A stretch of DNA of 64,000 nt from Actinoplanes sandaracinus (lineage in GTDB: Bacteria > Actinomycetota > Actinomycetes > Mycobacteriales > Micromonosporaceae). The DNA is taken from positions 1 to 64,000 of the forward strand of contig NZ_JASCTH010000042.1 in assembly GCF_030009775.1 (NCBI RefSeq), in the 5' to 3' direction. This document shows, piece by piece, positions 46,093-57,754 of this stretch. The position numbers and the translations under genes were made by a program. Within the stretch, counting starts at the first letter, position 1; every line of letters begins with the position of its first letter. Below the pieces are notes generated by a model. The model saw nothing but the letters and a program-made list of their open reading frames with translations, was not told the origin of the DNA and did not search any database.

Positions 46093-46973
46093 TGCTGAAG
46101 ATCGCCCGAGTGGCTCTTTTCGCGATTTTGCCGGCGGAGGTGATGCTCGTCGTCCTGCTGGTCTCCGGCGTCGCGCTGCCCCGCCCGGTCGTCATTGCCG
46201 CCGAGCTGGTCGTGCTGACAGTTCTCCTGCTGGAGGCGTCGGTGCTGTGGCGGCGTTACCGCGCTCTGCGGCAGGACGGCGCCAGGCGCAGATCGGCGCT
46301 GCGCGGCGCATGCGAGCAGATCGTGCCCGAGAAGGTACGGCGGGTCATGGGTTTCGAGGTCAAGGGCATGGTCAGCCTGATGCTCTGGGCCGGTCGTCGC
46401 CGACACGGGGTGCCGCCGGGCGCCGTGACACTGTCGTATCACCGCGAGCAGACGATGCTCATGTCCGGGTTCCTGTTCGCCTGCGTGGTCGAGCTCGTAT
46501 GCGTGGAGGTCCTGCTGCGCGCGCTGGACGCCCCGGCTGTGCTGCGCGGAGTGCTACTCGCGCTAGGCGCGTACGGCGTCCTGTTCGCACTGGCCGTCAT
46601 CGCTGGCCTCATCACCCGCCCGCACGTCGTCACCGCAGACGAGCTGCGCCTCCGCTACGGCGTGTTCTTCGATCTGCGCATCCCTCGTCACCTCGTCGCC
46701 GGGGTGCAGCACATGCGCAACTACAACGAGACCGGCACGATGACGACGGACGGTGATTGCCTGGTCTTGGCTGCGAACAGCCAGACCAACCTGATCGTCG
46801 AGCTCGCCGAGACCGTTGTCGCGGTACGCCCGCTGGGGCGGCGCGAGCATGTCCGCGTACTGCGGTTCTTCGCCGACGACCCGTCGGCCGCCGTCGAGGC
46901 GCTACGGCGGTCCCGGGACTCGGCTGCCATCGGGCCAGCCGGTCGGGCAGGGTGGCGGGCGCCACCTGGGTAG
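46089..46973 (+). CDS. Integral membrane protein paired with MerR
   Basis: A 294-residue protein with two pairs of membrane helices (IARVALFAILPAEVMLVVLLVSGVAL..., VIAAELVVLTVLLLEASVLW; FLFACVVELVCVEVLLRAL, VLLALGAYGVLFALAVIAGL). A C-terminal soluble PH-like region follows (VTADELRLRYGVFFDLRIPR, HLVAGVQHMRNYNETGTM, VELAETVVAVRPLGRREHVR). The ATG overlaps the MerR stop. Function unknown. Its last residues run into the gene-remnant region, so the C-terminus may be modified. Confidence 0.8.
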   Translation: MMLKIARVALFAILPAEVMLVVLLVSGVALPRPVVIAAELVVLTVLLLEASVLWRRYRALRQDGARRRSALRGACEQIVPEKVRRVMGFEVKGMVSLMLWAGRRRHGVPPGAVTLSYHREQTMLMSGFLFACVVELVCVEVLLRALDAPAVLRGVLLALGAYGVLFALAVIAGLITRPHVVTADELRLRYGVFFDLRIPRHLVAGVQHMRNYNETGTMTTDGDCLVLAANSQTNLIVELAETVVAVRPLGRREHVRVLRFFADDPSAAVEALRRSRDSAAIGPAGRAGWRAPPG

Positions 46974-46979
46974 GCAGTT

Positions 46980-47150
46980 CCGGCATCTTTGAAGCACGCG
47001 TCCGATATGAGTACACCACAATCCCCACCAACGCCACCCGCCCCGAGCTCGACGAGATGATCGCGTTCGTCCGCGACGGCGGCACCGTCCTCGTGCACGC
47101 GATGGACCGCCTCGCCCGTAACCGCGACGACCTTGCCGCCTTCTCCGGCT
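46980..47150 (+). pseudogene. Serine recombinase (resolvase) fragment
   Basis: A short segment encodes TNATRPELDEMIAFVRDGGT and VLVHAMDRLARNRDDL, the DRLAR region of a Tn3-type resolvase catalytic domain. The N-terminal catalytic Ser region and the DNA-binding half are missing. It is a relic of a mobile element. Confidence 0.7.
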
Positions 47151-47280
47151 TAGCGGGACTCTCCGAACGTTGGTCCTCAAGGGCCTTGTCAGTGCGGGCG
47201 TCGACGGTCACGAGCAGTGTGGCCACGAGGAACAGCAGACCTCCGACCAGAAACCACGGCTCGTACAGGCCGACGGACAA
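47145..47280 (-). pseudogene. Membrane-protein fragment (DUF3995-like)
   Basis: On the minus strand the sequence LYEPWFLVGGLLFLVATLLV resembles the last membrane helix of DUF3995-type proteins, followed by a charged tail. Upstream and downstream parts are absent. Low certainty about the family. Confidence 0.4.
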
Positions 47281-47289
47281 GCGCAGCGT

Positions 47290-47728
47290 GGTCGCCGACC
47301 TGCGAGCCGATCACCGATGCGTGGTGCTCGAGCTCCCACTCGGAGCGCATCGCCTGCCGATGAACGCCGACGCCGACTCAGCTCGCGTGGCCTGGCCACG
47401 CTCGGTCAACTTCGGTCTCATGGTCAAGCGCCCGGTGCCCGACGGCATCATGGACGCCTGGCTGGCGCCGTCCCTCGGTTCCAGCGAGATCCGCCGCGAC
47501 CTGCTCAAGTACCTCCGCGCCACCCGCCGCGGCGAGTACGTGGAAGCCGCCGGGAAGCTCGCCGGACTCACCAAACCGGCTCTGGTGCGGTGGGGGCCGG
47601 AGAACGCCATGATGCGCCCGGAGAACGGAGGCGGCCTGGTCGAGGTCGCCGACAGCTTCACCCTCATGCCGGAGGACCAGCCGCAGGTGTGCGCCAAGGA
47701 GATCCGTTCTTTCGTCACCGGTCCCTGA
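47290..47728 (+). pseudogene. Alpha/beta hydrolase C-terminal fragment
   Basis: The sequence VNFGLMVKRPVPDGIMDAWL, RRDLLKYLRATRRGEYVEAA, KPALVRWGPENAMMRPENGG and SFTLMPEDQPQVCAKEIRSF matches the cap and C-terminal part of an alpha/beta hydrolase. The nucleophile region is missing and the catalytic Asp/His positions look altered. It lies in the same frame as the resolvase fragment, giving one artificial long open frame. Confidence 0.7.
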
Positions 47729-47859
47729 CAGGCGCGGGGACGGGACGTCGCGGTCGGGTGGCCGGCGACACCTGCCCGGTCATCGGGTGCTCCGGTCGAC
47801 GCGCATGACAATCTCTCAACGCCACCTGGCGCGGCTGGATACGAGCAAAATCAACGCGT
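47729..47859. other. Intergenic region before the glycosidase operon
   Basis: No gene seen between the hydrolase remnant and the box-controlled glycosidase operon. Confidence 0.5.
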
Positions 47860-47878
47860 TTCATCCCTGGCGGGGGAC
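47860..47878 (+). promoter_or_regulatory. 19-bp regulon box, copy 10
   Basis: TTCATCC-CTGGC-GGGGGAC, ending 33 nt before the glycosidase ATG. GAGCCT follows 22 nt downstream. Confidence 0.7.
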
Positions 47879-47911
47879 GTGGGAGGCGCCTGGGGGGCCG
47901 AGCCTGACCGC

Positions 47912-50610
<2,699 letters not shown>

Positions 50611-50614
<4 letters not shown>

Positions 50615-52077
50615 ACGGATGGCCGTCGGCGCCGGCGATCTACGAGATCTCCACATGGCCGTGGCTGACCGGCCTGAGCCGGCGTTACGGACGTGAGGTC
50701 ACCCTTGGTGACGTGCCGGGCGAGGTCTGGGACGAGGTGGCGCTGCCCGGTGTGGACGCGGTCTGGCTGATGGGCGTCTGGGAGCGCAGCCCCGCCGGCC
50801 TGGCGGTGGCGCGGGCCGACGAGTCGCTGCAGGACTCCTTCCGGGCGGCGTTGCCTGATCTGAGCCCGGCCGATGTGGTCGGTTCGCCGTACTGTGTGCG
50901 CCGCTACCGGGCCGACGGGCGACTGGGCGGCCCGGCCGGGCTGGCCGCGGCCCGGGCCGAATTGCGGGCCCGCGGCGTCCGGCTGGTGCTGGACTACGTG
51001 CCGAACCACGTGGCGCCGGACCATGTGGCGACCTTCGAGCATCCGAGCTGGTTCGTGCAGGGCTCCCCGGCCGACCTGGCCCGGGACCCGCGGGGCTGGT
51101 TCACCGCGGCCGGGCGGGTCCTCGCGCACGGCCGGGATCCGTACTTCCCGCCGTGGCCGGACGTCGCACAGCTCAACGCCTTCGACGCCGGGCTGCGGGA
51201 GGCGACGGCGGCGGTGCTCGGCGAGATCGGGGAGCAGTGCGACGGCGTCCGCTGCGACATGGCGATGCTGCTCACCAACGAGGTGTTCGCCCGCACCTGG
51301 GGCACCAGTGTGGGGCCGGCTCCGGCGGAGGAGTTCTGGCCGTTCGTCCTCGACCGGGTCCATGCCCGCCATCCGGACCTGGTGCTGATCGCCGAGGCGT
51401 ACTGGGACATGGAGTGGACGCTGCAAAGGCAAGGCTTCGACTTCTGCTACGACAAGCGCCTCTACGACCGGCTGGTGCATGAGGACGCGGAGTCGCTGCG
51501 CAAGCATCTCGCCGCGGACCGGGACTACCAGGACGGGCTGATCCGGTTCCTGGAGAACCACGACGAGCCTCGGGCGGCGGTGACGATGCCGGGCGGGCGG
51601 GGCCGGGCGGCGGCGGTGGCCGTCGCCACCCTGCCGGGAGCCGTCCTGTGGCACGACGGGCAGTTCGACGGCAGGCGTACGCGTCTGCCGGTGTTCCTGG
51701 CCCGTTTCCCGGACGAGCCCGCGGACCCGGACCTGGCGGCGTTCTACCGCCGTCTGCTGGCGGTGGCCGGGCCGGTGCGGCGGGGGGAGTGGCGGATGCT
51801 CGAAACCCGGGGATGGCCGGACAATCCGTCTCATCGCGACGTGCTGGCCTGGGCCTGGCATGACGAGGCGCCCCACCACCTGGTCGTGGTCAACTTCAGT
51901 GACCATTCGGCGCAGGCACGGATCGAGCTGCCCTGGCCCGCGCTGGCCGGGCGCTCCTGGCAGTTGACCGATCTGCTGGACGGCCGGGTCTTCGAGTGGG
52001 ACGGCGACGAACTCGCCGGGGCGGGGCTCTACGTCGACCTGCCCGCCTGGGGATCACATATTGTGACGCTCCGTTAA
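50611..52077 (+). CDS. GH13 alpha-amylase-family glycosidase
   Basis: A 488-residue cytoplasmic enzyme: LVLDYVPNHVAPDH, the catalytic nucleophile Asp216 in GVRCDMAM, acid/base Glu262 in LIAEAYWDME, and the third motif ENHDEP with His317-Asp318. A C-terminal beta domain follows (HHLVVVNFSDHSAQARIEL). The barrel is more compact than secreted amylases. It overlaps the upstream glycosidase by 4 nt, so the two probably degrade one alpha-glucan or glucoside pool together. Substrate not identified. Confidence 0.9.
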
Positions 52078-52188
52078 TAGGACGGACACGGAAAGTCGCC
52101 GGACTATCCGATCCGGACGATGTGCGGCTTCTGCGCCCGGACGAATCTGAACGAGAAGATCAGACGGGGTGACATCGGAGGTCGCAGC

Positions 52189-54810
52189 GTGCCCATCGAA
52201 GCGTTCACTGATCCGGACAATTCCCTTCTCGCCTCCAAATTCGTCGTCCCCGCGGCCCCGCCCTTCATGGTGGCCCGGCCCGCCCTGCTCGACCGGGTGA
52301 CCGAGGGCGTCCAGGCCCCGGTCACCCTGATCACCGGGCTGGCCGGGAGCGGCAAGACGCAGCTGCTGGCCTCCTGGGCGCGCAGTGGGGCGGTGAACTG
52401 GCCGGTCGCGTGGATCACCCTGGAACAGGGCGACGAGCAGGTGACGACCTTCTGGACCTACGTGTCCGAAGGGCTGCGCCGGGCGGGGGTGCCGGTCCCG
52501 GTCGTGCCCGGCGGTGTGGTCACCCGAGCCGTCCTCGGCCGTCTCGCGGCGGCCGTCGCCGATCATCCCAGCCCGGTCGTGCTGATCCTGGACGGAGCCT
52601 CCCAGCTTCCCGGCCGGGACTGGGCGGCCGGGCTGGAATACCTGCTCAGCCACGTGGACCGGTTACGCGTGGTGCTCACCGGCCGCTGGGACCCGCCGCT
52701 GCCGCTGTACCGGTACCGCCTGGCCGGGCAGTTGCACGAGATGCGCACCGCCGACCTGGCGTTCACCTTGCCGGAGGTGGACCGCCTGATGCGCCTGCAC
52801 CGCGTCGACCTGGCCGAGCCTGAACTGGCCGCCGTCCTGGAACGCACCGAGGGCTGGGCCGCCGGGATCCGGCTCTGCGCCTGCGCTCTGCAGGGCAGCG
52901 CCGACGTGCGGAGCCTGGTCGGCACCATCAGCGGCGACCAATCCACCATCGCCGAGTACTTCGTCGGTGAGGTGCTGCGCCTGCAACCGCCGGAGACCCG
53001 GCGTTTCCTGCTGGAGACCAGCATGCTGGGCACCTTCTCCCCGGAGCTGGCGGCCGCGGTCACCGCCAACTCCGCGGCGCCGCGCATGCTGGCCGAGTTG
53101 ACCAGGGTCAACGCGTTCGTCCAGCCGGTCGGCGCGGGCACCGGCATGTACCGGTACCACCAGCTGTTCGCCGAACTGCTGCGCGCCCAGCTCGCCTGGA
53201 GTGAACCGGACGAGGTCACCCTGCTGCACCAGCGGGCGGCGATGTGGCTGGCCGCCCGGGGACACCTGACCGAGGCGGCCGGGCACGCGGTACGAGCCGG
53301 CGACTGGGGTGGCGCGGCCGGCATGGTGATCGACGACTACGCCTTCGGCGACCTCGTCATCGCGGGCAGCACGGGACGGCTGGGGGCGCTCTTCGCCCAG
53401 CTTCCCGAGCACCTCGAGGCGCCCGAGGCGGTGCTGATCCGCGCCGGGCTGGCGTACGGCGACGGCGACCACTCCCGCGCGGCCGAACAGTTCACCTACG
53501 CCGGCAAGCTTCTCGGCGCGCGCGGCGGCGCGTTCGGTGACGGGCTCACCCTGGCCTGCCTGCTGATGCGGTTGCTGCTGCTGCCCTACGGGCCCGAAGC
53601 GGAGCAGGTGGCCCAGCTCGCCCCGGCCGCCAAGGCCCTTCTCGAGGGGGCGCCGGAGCACCGGCTCGCCCGGCACCCCGAACTGCGGATGCTGCTGCTC
53701 GCCGCCGAGGGTCTGGCCCGCAGCGGCAGCGGATCGGTCGACGAGGCGGCCCGCGCGCTGGCGGAGGCGGCCGAGACGGCGCTGCCCGGGGCCGAAGCCG
53801 TGCGGCTGTCCTGCCTGGAGCATCTGGCGCTGCTGGAGGCGTACCGCGGGCGGCTGGGCCGGGCCGAGACGATCGGACGCCAGGCGGTCGAGCTGGCCAC
53901 CCGGTGCGGGCTGGGCCGGGATCGATGGCCCGCGACCGCCGAGGTGGCACTGGCCTGGGTGGCGCTGGAGCGCTATGAGATCGAGAGCGCGGACCGGCAT
54001 CTGAGAGCCGCGCAGCCGCTCTGCGGGCCCGGGGTCACCGGCCCGGCGCCGACCGGGTTCGCGCTGGTCCGGGCACGCCGCCTGCAGACCCGGGGTGAGT
54101 TGCGGCAGGCGGTCGACGTGCTGGCCGCCGCCGGTGAGAACAGCGACGGGGCGCCCCGGTGGCTCACCGGCGAGATCCGGCTGAACCAGGCCCGCCTGCT
54201 GATCGCGGCGGGCCGGGTGGGCGAAGCCGGCGAGTTGCTGGCCGGCTGCCCCGAGCGGGCCACCCCGGACGCGGCGGTGACGCGGGCCGCGGTTCTGCTG
54301 GCACAGGGGCAGCCGGCCGCGGCGCAGGAGGTGGCCCGCACCGTCGTCGATGCCGCCGGGGTTCCCGCGCCGGTCGCTCTCGACGCCTGGCTCCTGCTGG
54401 CGATGCTGGCGGCCGGGCGTGAGGACGCGCCCGGCGCCCGGGAGTCGTTGCGCAGAGCCCTGCGGGTGGCGGCCCCGGAGTCGTACCGCCGGCCGGTGCA
54501 CCAGGTGTGGAGCGAGCTTCGCAAGCTGCTGCGCGACGACGAGCGGCTGGCGTGGCAGTACCGGTCGCTGGGAGCCGCTTCCGAAGGCGGGGCCGCGGTC
54601 ACCGACCCGGTCGTGGTGGAGCGGCTGAGCCGCCGGGAACTGGACGTGTTGCGCGGCATGGCCGAGATGCTGCCGACCGAGGAGATCGCCGCGTCGATGT
54701 ACGTATCGGTCAACACGGTGAAGACCCACGTCCGCAGCATCCTGCGCAAACTGTCCGCGTCCCGGCGCAACGAGGCCGTGCGCCGGGCACGGTCGCTCCA
54801 CCTGATCTGA
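52189..54810 (+). CDS. LAL-type LuxR transcriptional regulator (MalT-like), first
   Basis: An 873-residue regulator of the large ATP-binding LuxR (LAL/MalT) class. Walker A ITGLAGSGKTQLLASW lies near residue 50 and Walker B VVLILDGAS near residue 130. Then come a winged-helix/TPR-rich middle (about 350-790) and a C-terminal LuxR helix-turn-helix: LSRRELDVLRGMAEMLPTEE, IAASMYVSVNTVKTHVRSIL. The GTG start at 52189 follows a good GGAGG. MalT needs ATP and a ligand to bind its boxes; this protein is a candidate for control of the 19-bp boxes in this block. It has no box itself. Confidence 0.92.
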   Translation: MPIEAFTDPDNSLLASKFVVPAAPPFMVARPALLDRVTEGVQAPVTLITGLAGSGKTQLLASWARSGAVNWPVAWITLEQGDEQVTTFWTYVSEGLRRAGVPVPVVPGGVVTRAVLGRLAAAVADHPSPVVLILDGASQLPGRDWAAGLEYLLSHVDRLRVVLTGRWDPPLPLYRYRLAGQLHEMRTADLAFTLPEVDRLMRLHRVDLAEPELAAVLERTEGWAAGIRLCACALQGSADVRSLVGTISGDQSTIAEYFVGEVLRLQPPETRRFLLETSMLGTFSPELAAAVTANSAAPRMLAELTRVNAFVQPVGAGTGMYRYHQLFAELLRAQLAWSEPDEVTLLHQRAAMWLAARGHLTEAAGHAVRAGDWGGAAGMVIDDYAFGDLVIAGSTGRLGALFAQLPEHLEAPEAVLIRAGLAYGDGDHSRAAEQFTYAGKLLGARGGAFGDGLTLACLLMRLLLLPYGPEAEQVAQLAPAAKALLEGAPEHRLARHPELRMLLLAAEGLARSGSGSVDEAARALAEAAETALPGAEAVRLSCLEHLALLEAYRGRLGRAETIGRQAVELATRCGLGRDRWPATAEVALAWVALERYEIESADRHLRAAQPLCGPGVTGPAPTGFALVRARRLQTRGELRQAVDVLAAAGENSDGAPRWLTGEIRLNQARLLIAAGRVGEAGELLAGCPERATPDAAVTRAAVLLAQGQPAAAQEVARTVVDAAGVPAPVALDAWLLLAMLAAGREDAPGARESLRRALRVAAPESYRRPVHQVWSELRKLLRDDERLAWQYRSLGAASEGGAAVTDPVVVERLSRRELDVLRGMAEMLPTEEIAASMYVSVNTVKTHVRSILRKLSASRRNEAVRRARSLHLI

Positions 54811-55065
54811 GGGCGCCGTGCCACCGGGCCGTGGGCGCGAGCGCGGAGGTCACCACGATCTCGGCGCGGATCCGGACGGTCCACCGCGGCGGAGAGGCGC
54901 CGAGGGGGACGAAGTGGGGCGCACGGTGGCCCGGGCGGCAGGGCCGTGCATCGAAGCTAGTGATTGTTTCGGCCGGGAACGGCGTTCACAGCGATGGACA
55001 CCGCCGGGGTCACCGTTTCGCGGACGGTGTCCACCGGCATGTCCTCCGGGGTCTTTGGGGGCAAG
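54811..55065. other. Intergenic region with inverted repeat
   Basis: About 255 bp between the two LAL genes. A 9-bp inverted repeat, TGGACACCG at 54995 and CGGTGTCCA at 55025, lies 33-71 bp before the chosen start and may be an operator. No 19-bp box. Confidence 0.45.
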
Positions 55066-57696
55066 ATGCGAGATCATGTACGCGTTCGCGCGGCCGTGTC
55101 GATTCCGGTGGTCCACACCGTGCCACCGCGGCTTCCGGCCGGATTGATCTGGCGGCCACGGCTGGCCGCGGCCGTCGACACCGGCGTGCAACGGGCGGCG
55201 ACGCTGCTGTGTGCCGGCCCCGGCTGGGGCAAGACCGCGCTCGCCGCCTCATGGGCCGTGGCCCGGTCGTTGTCCGGCCCGGTCGCCTGGCTCACCCTCG
55301 ACGCGCAGCACAACGACCCGTACGCGTTCTGGTCCGACCTGATCCTCGCGCTTCGCACCGCGGGCGCGATCCCGCCCGGACGTTCCTTCCCGGACCGCGG
55401 ACCGACCTCCGTAGCGCAGGAGCCCGCCTTCCGCCGGGCCTTCGCCGCCGGTGTCACCGGCCTGTCGGCGCCGGTGGTGGTGGTTCTCGACGGCCTGCAC
55501 GAGGTGACCGACCGGCGGGTCGTCAGCGGCATCAGCGGGATGCTCCAGCATCTCTCCGAGCGGCTGCGATTCGTGCTGATCTCCCGCCGGGCGCCGGCTC
55601 TGCCCGTGCACCGGCTGCGGGTCACCGGCGACCTCACCGAGATCCGCCAGGCGGATCTCGCCTTCCGCCTCGACGAGGCCGCCGATCTGCTCGGCGTCCG
55701 GGGCCGCACCATGGCGCCGGGGACGCTCGCCGAGATCGTCCGGCGGATGGAGGGATGGGCGGCGGGTCTGCGGCTCGCCTTCGACACCCCGGATCCGGCC
55801 GGAGCCGACGAGATCGTCGAGGACTACCTGATCCGGGAGGTGATGTCGGAACGGCCCGCGGACATCCGGCGGTTCGTGATGCAGACCAGCATCACGGACC
55901 GGATCTGCGGGGACCTCGCCGACGCGGTCACCGGCGGATCGCGGGGCCACGAGACCCTGGAGAGCCTGACCCGGGAGAACATGTTCGTGGAGCGGTCCGG
56001 CGCCGGCCGATGGTTCCGGTACCACCCGCTCTTCCGGTCGGCACTGCGACGGCGCGTCGCCCGTCAGTTGCCCGACGCGCTGCCGGAACTGCACCTGGCA
56101 GCGGCACGCTGGTACGAGCGGGACGGCAACGGGCTGTCCGCCCTCACCCATGCCATCGAGGCCGGGAACTGGGATCTGGCCGGCCGGATCGTCGTCCGGC
56201 GAGGGCTGCCGCTGTTCGGCTCCGCCGACCGCCAGGAATTCACCGACGTGCTCCGCCGTATCCCGCCGGCGCGGCTCACGGAGACGGCCGAACTCGCGGT
56301 GTGCGCGATCCTCCTCGCCTACGCCAGGGGCGATCTCGCCGCGGTGCCGCATCGCCTCGCTCTGGCCCGCGCCCTGCTCGTGAACCGTGACGAGGCGGCA
56401 CGTTCCGAGGTCAGCATGGCGCTCGCGCTTCTGGAGGCCAGCGTGGTCACCCGGTGGCACGGCGACATGCCGCGTCTCGCCCGGTCCTCCACCGACCTGC
56501 TCGGCGACCTCGCCCGGCTCTCCTGGGACCAGGCGCCGTCACTTCTGCAGTACCGGGCCATGACGCTGAACAACAAGGGCGCCGCCCTGCTCTGGAGCGA
56601 CCGCTTCGACCGGGCCGACCGCTACCTGTGGGCGGCGGTGACCGCCGCCCGGACCGCGAGATCCCCGATCTTCGAGATCAACTCGCTGGCGCTGCTCGCC
56701 CAGTTGGCCGTTCAGCAGGGCGCGCTGCGGGAGGCCGCGGAGCACGCGGCGGCGGCCGACGGCATCGCCTGCCGGATCGACGCGCGGGGCCGGATCGCGG
56801 TCGCGCCGGCCTACCTGGCTCAAGCGATGATCGAGTCGGAGCGGGGCCGGGAGCCCGAGGCCGAGGATGCGCTGCGCCACGGGCTGCACGCCATGGGGGC
56901 GATCCCGGAAGCGGCTCTGTCGATCGTGGCCGGTCTGATCCGGGTGCGGCTCACCCTGGACCGCGGCGAGGCGGCGAGCGCCCGGGCGATGCTGACCCAG
57001 CTGCGGACCGAGGCCGGGCCGCCGCTGGCCGCCCCGCTGCTGGACCGCCTGCTCGACCTCGCGGGCGCGGAGATCCGGCTCGCGCTGGGCGATCCGGAAC
57101 CGGTCCTGGTGAGGTACGGCGGCCGGCCGGACCTCTCCGCCGCCGAGCAGGTCTGCCTGGCCCGGGCACACCTCGCCGGAGGCGACCTGCCGGCCGCCGA
57201 ACGTCTGCTGGAGTCGGTGCGGCACGGCTCGGACCGGGTCTCCGCGGTCGGCGCCTGGATCCTCACCGCGCTCGCCGCCGACACCCAGGGCCGCAGCTCG
57301 GCGGCGAGCGAGGCTCTCTCGATGGCTCTGGCGCACGCCGAGCCGGATCGGATCCGCCGGCCGTTCCGCACCTACGACGCTCAACGGGTGCTGGTCCTGG
57401 CGGAGCGCCAGCAGTGGCTCACCGAACTGCGCGGCGCCGCCGGTGACAGCGTGCTCGGCGAGATCACCGCCGAGATCCCGGTGATCGCCTCAGCGCCGGC
57501 CGTCGAACCGCTTAGCGAACGCGAGGTGGACGTGCTGCAGTTCATGCCCACCGTGCTGACCGCGGCGGAGATCGCCAAGAACCTGGGCATCTCGGTGAAC
57601 ACCGTGAAAGCGCACATGCGGTCGATCTATCGCAAGCTCGGCGCCGGGCGCCGGCGTGAAGCCGTGGTCACCGCCCGCCAGGCCGGACTGATCTGA
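55066..57696 (+). CDS. LAL-type LuxR transcriptional regulator (MalT-like), second
   Basis: An 876-residue regulator with the same architecture as its neighbour but clearly diverged: Walker A LCAGPGWGKTALAASW near residue 55, Walker B VVVLDGLHEV near residue 140, a long TPR-type middle region and the C-terminal helix-turn-helix LSEREVDVLQFMPTVLTAAE, IAKNLGISVNTVKAHMRSIY. The start MRDHVRVRAAV after GGGGGC was chosen; upstream in-frame codons at 55039 or 54964 cannot be excluded. Box 11 lies 6 bp past its stop. Two LAL genes in tandem at the centre of the regulon suggest one or both bind the boxes. Confidence 0.9.
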   Translation: MRDHVRVRAAVSIPVVHTVPPRLPAGLIWRPRLAAAVDTGVQRAATLLCAGPGWGKTALAASWAVARSLSGPVAWLTLDAQHNDPYAFWSDLILALRTAGAIPPGRSFPDRGPTSVAQEPAFRRAFAAGVTGLSAPVVVVLDGLHEVTDRRVVSGISGMLQHLSERLRFVLISRRAPALPVHRLRVTGDLTEIRQADLAFRLDEAADLLGVRGRTMAPGTLAEIVRRMEGWAAGLRLAFDTPDPAGADEIVEDYLIREVMSERPADIRRFVMQTSITDRICGDLADAVTGGSRGHETLESLTRENMFVERSGAGRWFRYHPLFRSALRRRVARQLPDALPELHLAAARWYERDGNGLSALTHAIEAGNWDLAGRIVVRRGLPLFGSADRQEFTDVLRRIPPARLTETAELAVCAILLAYARGDLAAVPHRLALARALLVNRDEAARSEVSMALALLEASVVTRWHGDMPRLARSSTDLLGDLARLSWDQAPSLLQYRAMTLNNKGAALLWSDRFDRADRYLWAAVTAARTARSPIFEINSLALLAQLAVQQGALREAAEHAAAADGIACRIDARGRIAVAPAYLAQAMIESERGREPEAEDALRHGLHAMGAIPEAALSIVAGLIRVRLTLDRGEAASARAMLTQLRTEAGPPLAAPLLDRLLDLAGAEIRLALGDPEPVLVRYGGRPDLSAAEQVCLARAHLAGGDLPAAERLLESVRHGSDRVSAVGAWILTALAADTQGRSSAASEALSMALAHAEPDRIRRPFRTYDAQRVLVLAERQQWLTELRGAAGDSVLGEITAEIPVIASAPAVEPLSEREVDVLQFMPTVLTAAEIAKNLGISVNTVKAHMRSIYRKLGAGRRREAVVTARQAGLI

Positions 57697-57701
57697 GCGG
57701 C

Positions 57702-57720
57702 CTCACCCACCCGGGGTGAT
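57702..57720 (+). promoter_or_regulatory. 19-bp regulon box, copy 11
   Basis: CTCACCC-ACCCG-GGGTGAT, ending 34 nt before the HdeD-like gene. CAGCCT follows at 57743. The right half is shared with a hairpin. Confidence 0.7.
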
Positions 57721-57743
57721 GCCGGTGGATGCCGGCATCACCC
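57714..57743 (+). promoter_or_regulatory. Perfect 12-bp inverted repeat downstream of box 11
   Basis: GGGTGATGCCGG, 6-nt loop, then the exact reverse complement. It creates a third half-site (CATCACCC) after box 11. It could be a terminator for the LAL gene or a second regulator site. Confidence 0.65.
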
Positions 57744-57754
57744 AGCCTGGGCCC

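Noticed and set aside
52663..54801. A 712-codon minus-strand open frame
   Set aside because: Antisense of the first LAL regulator.
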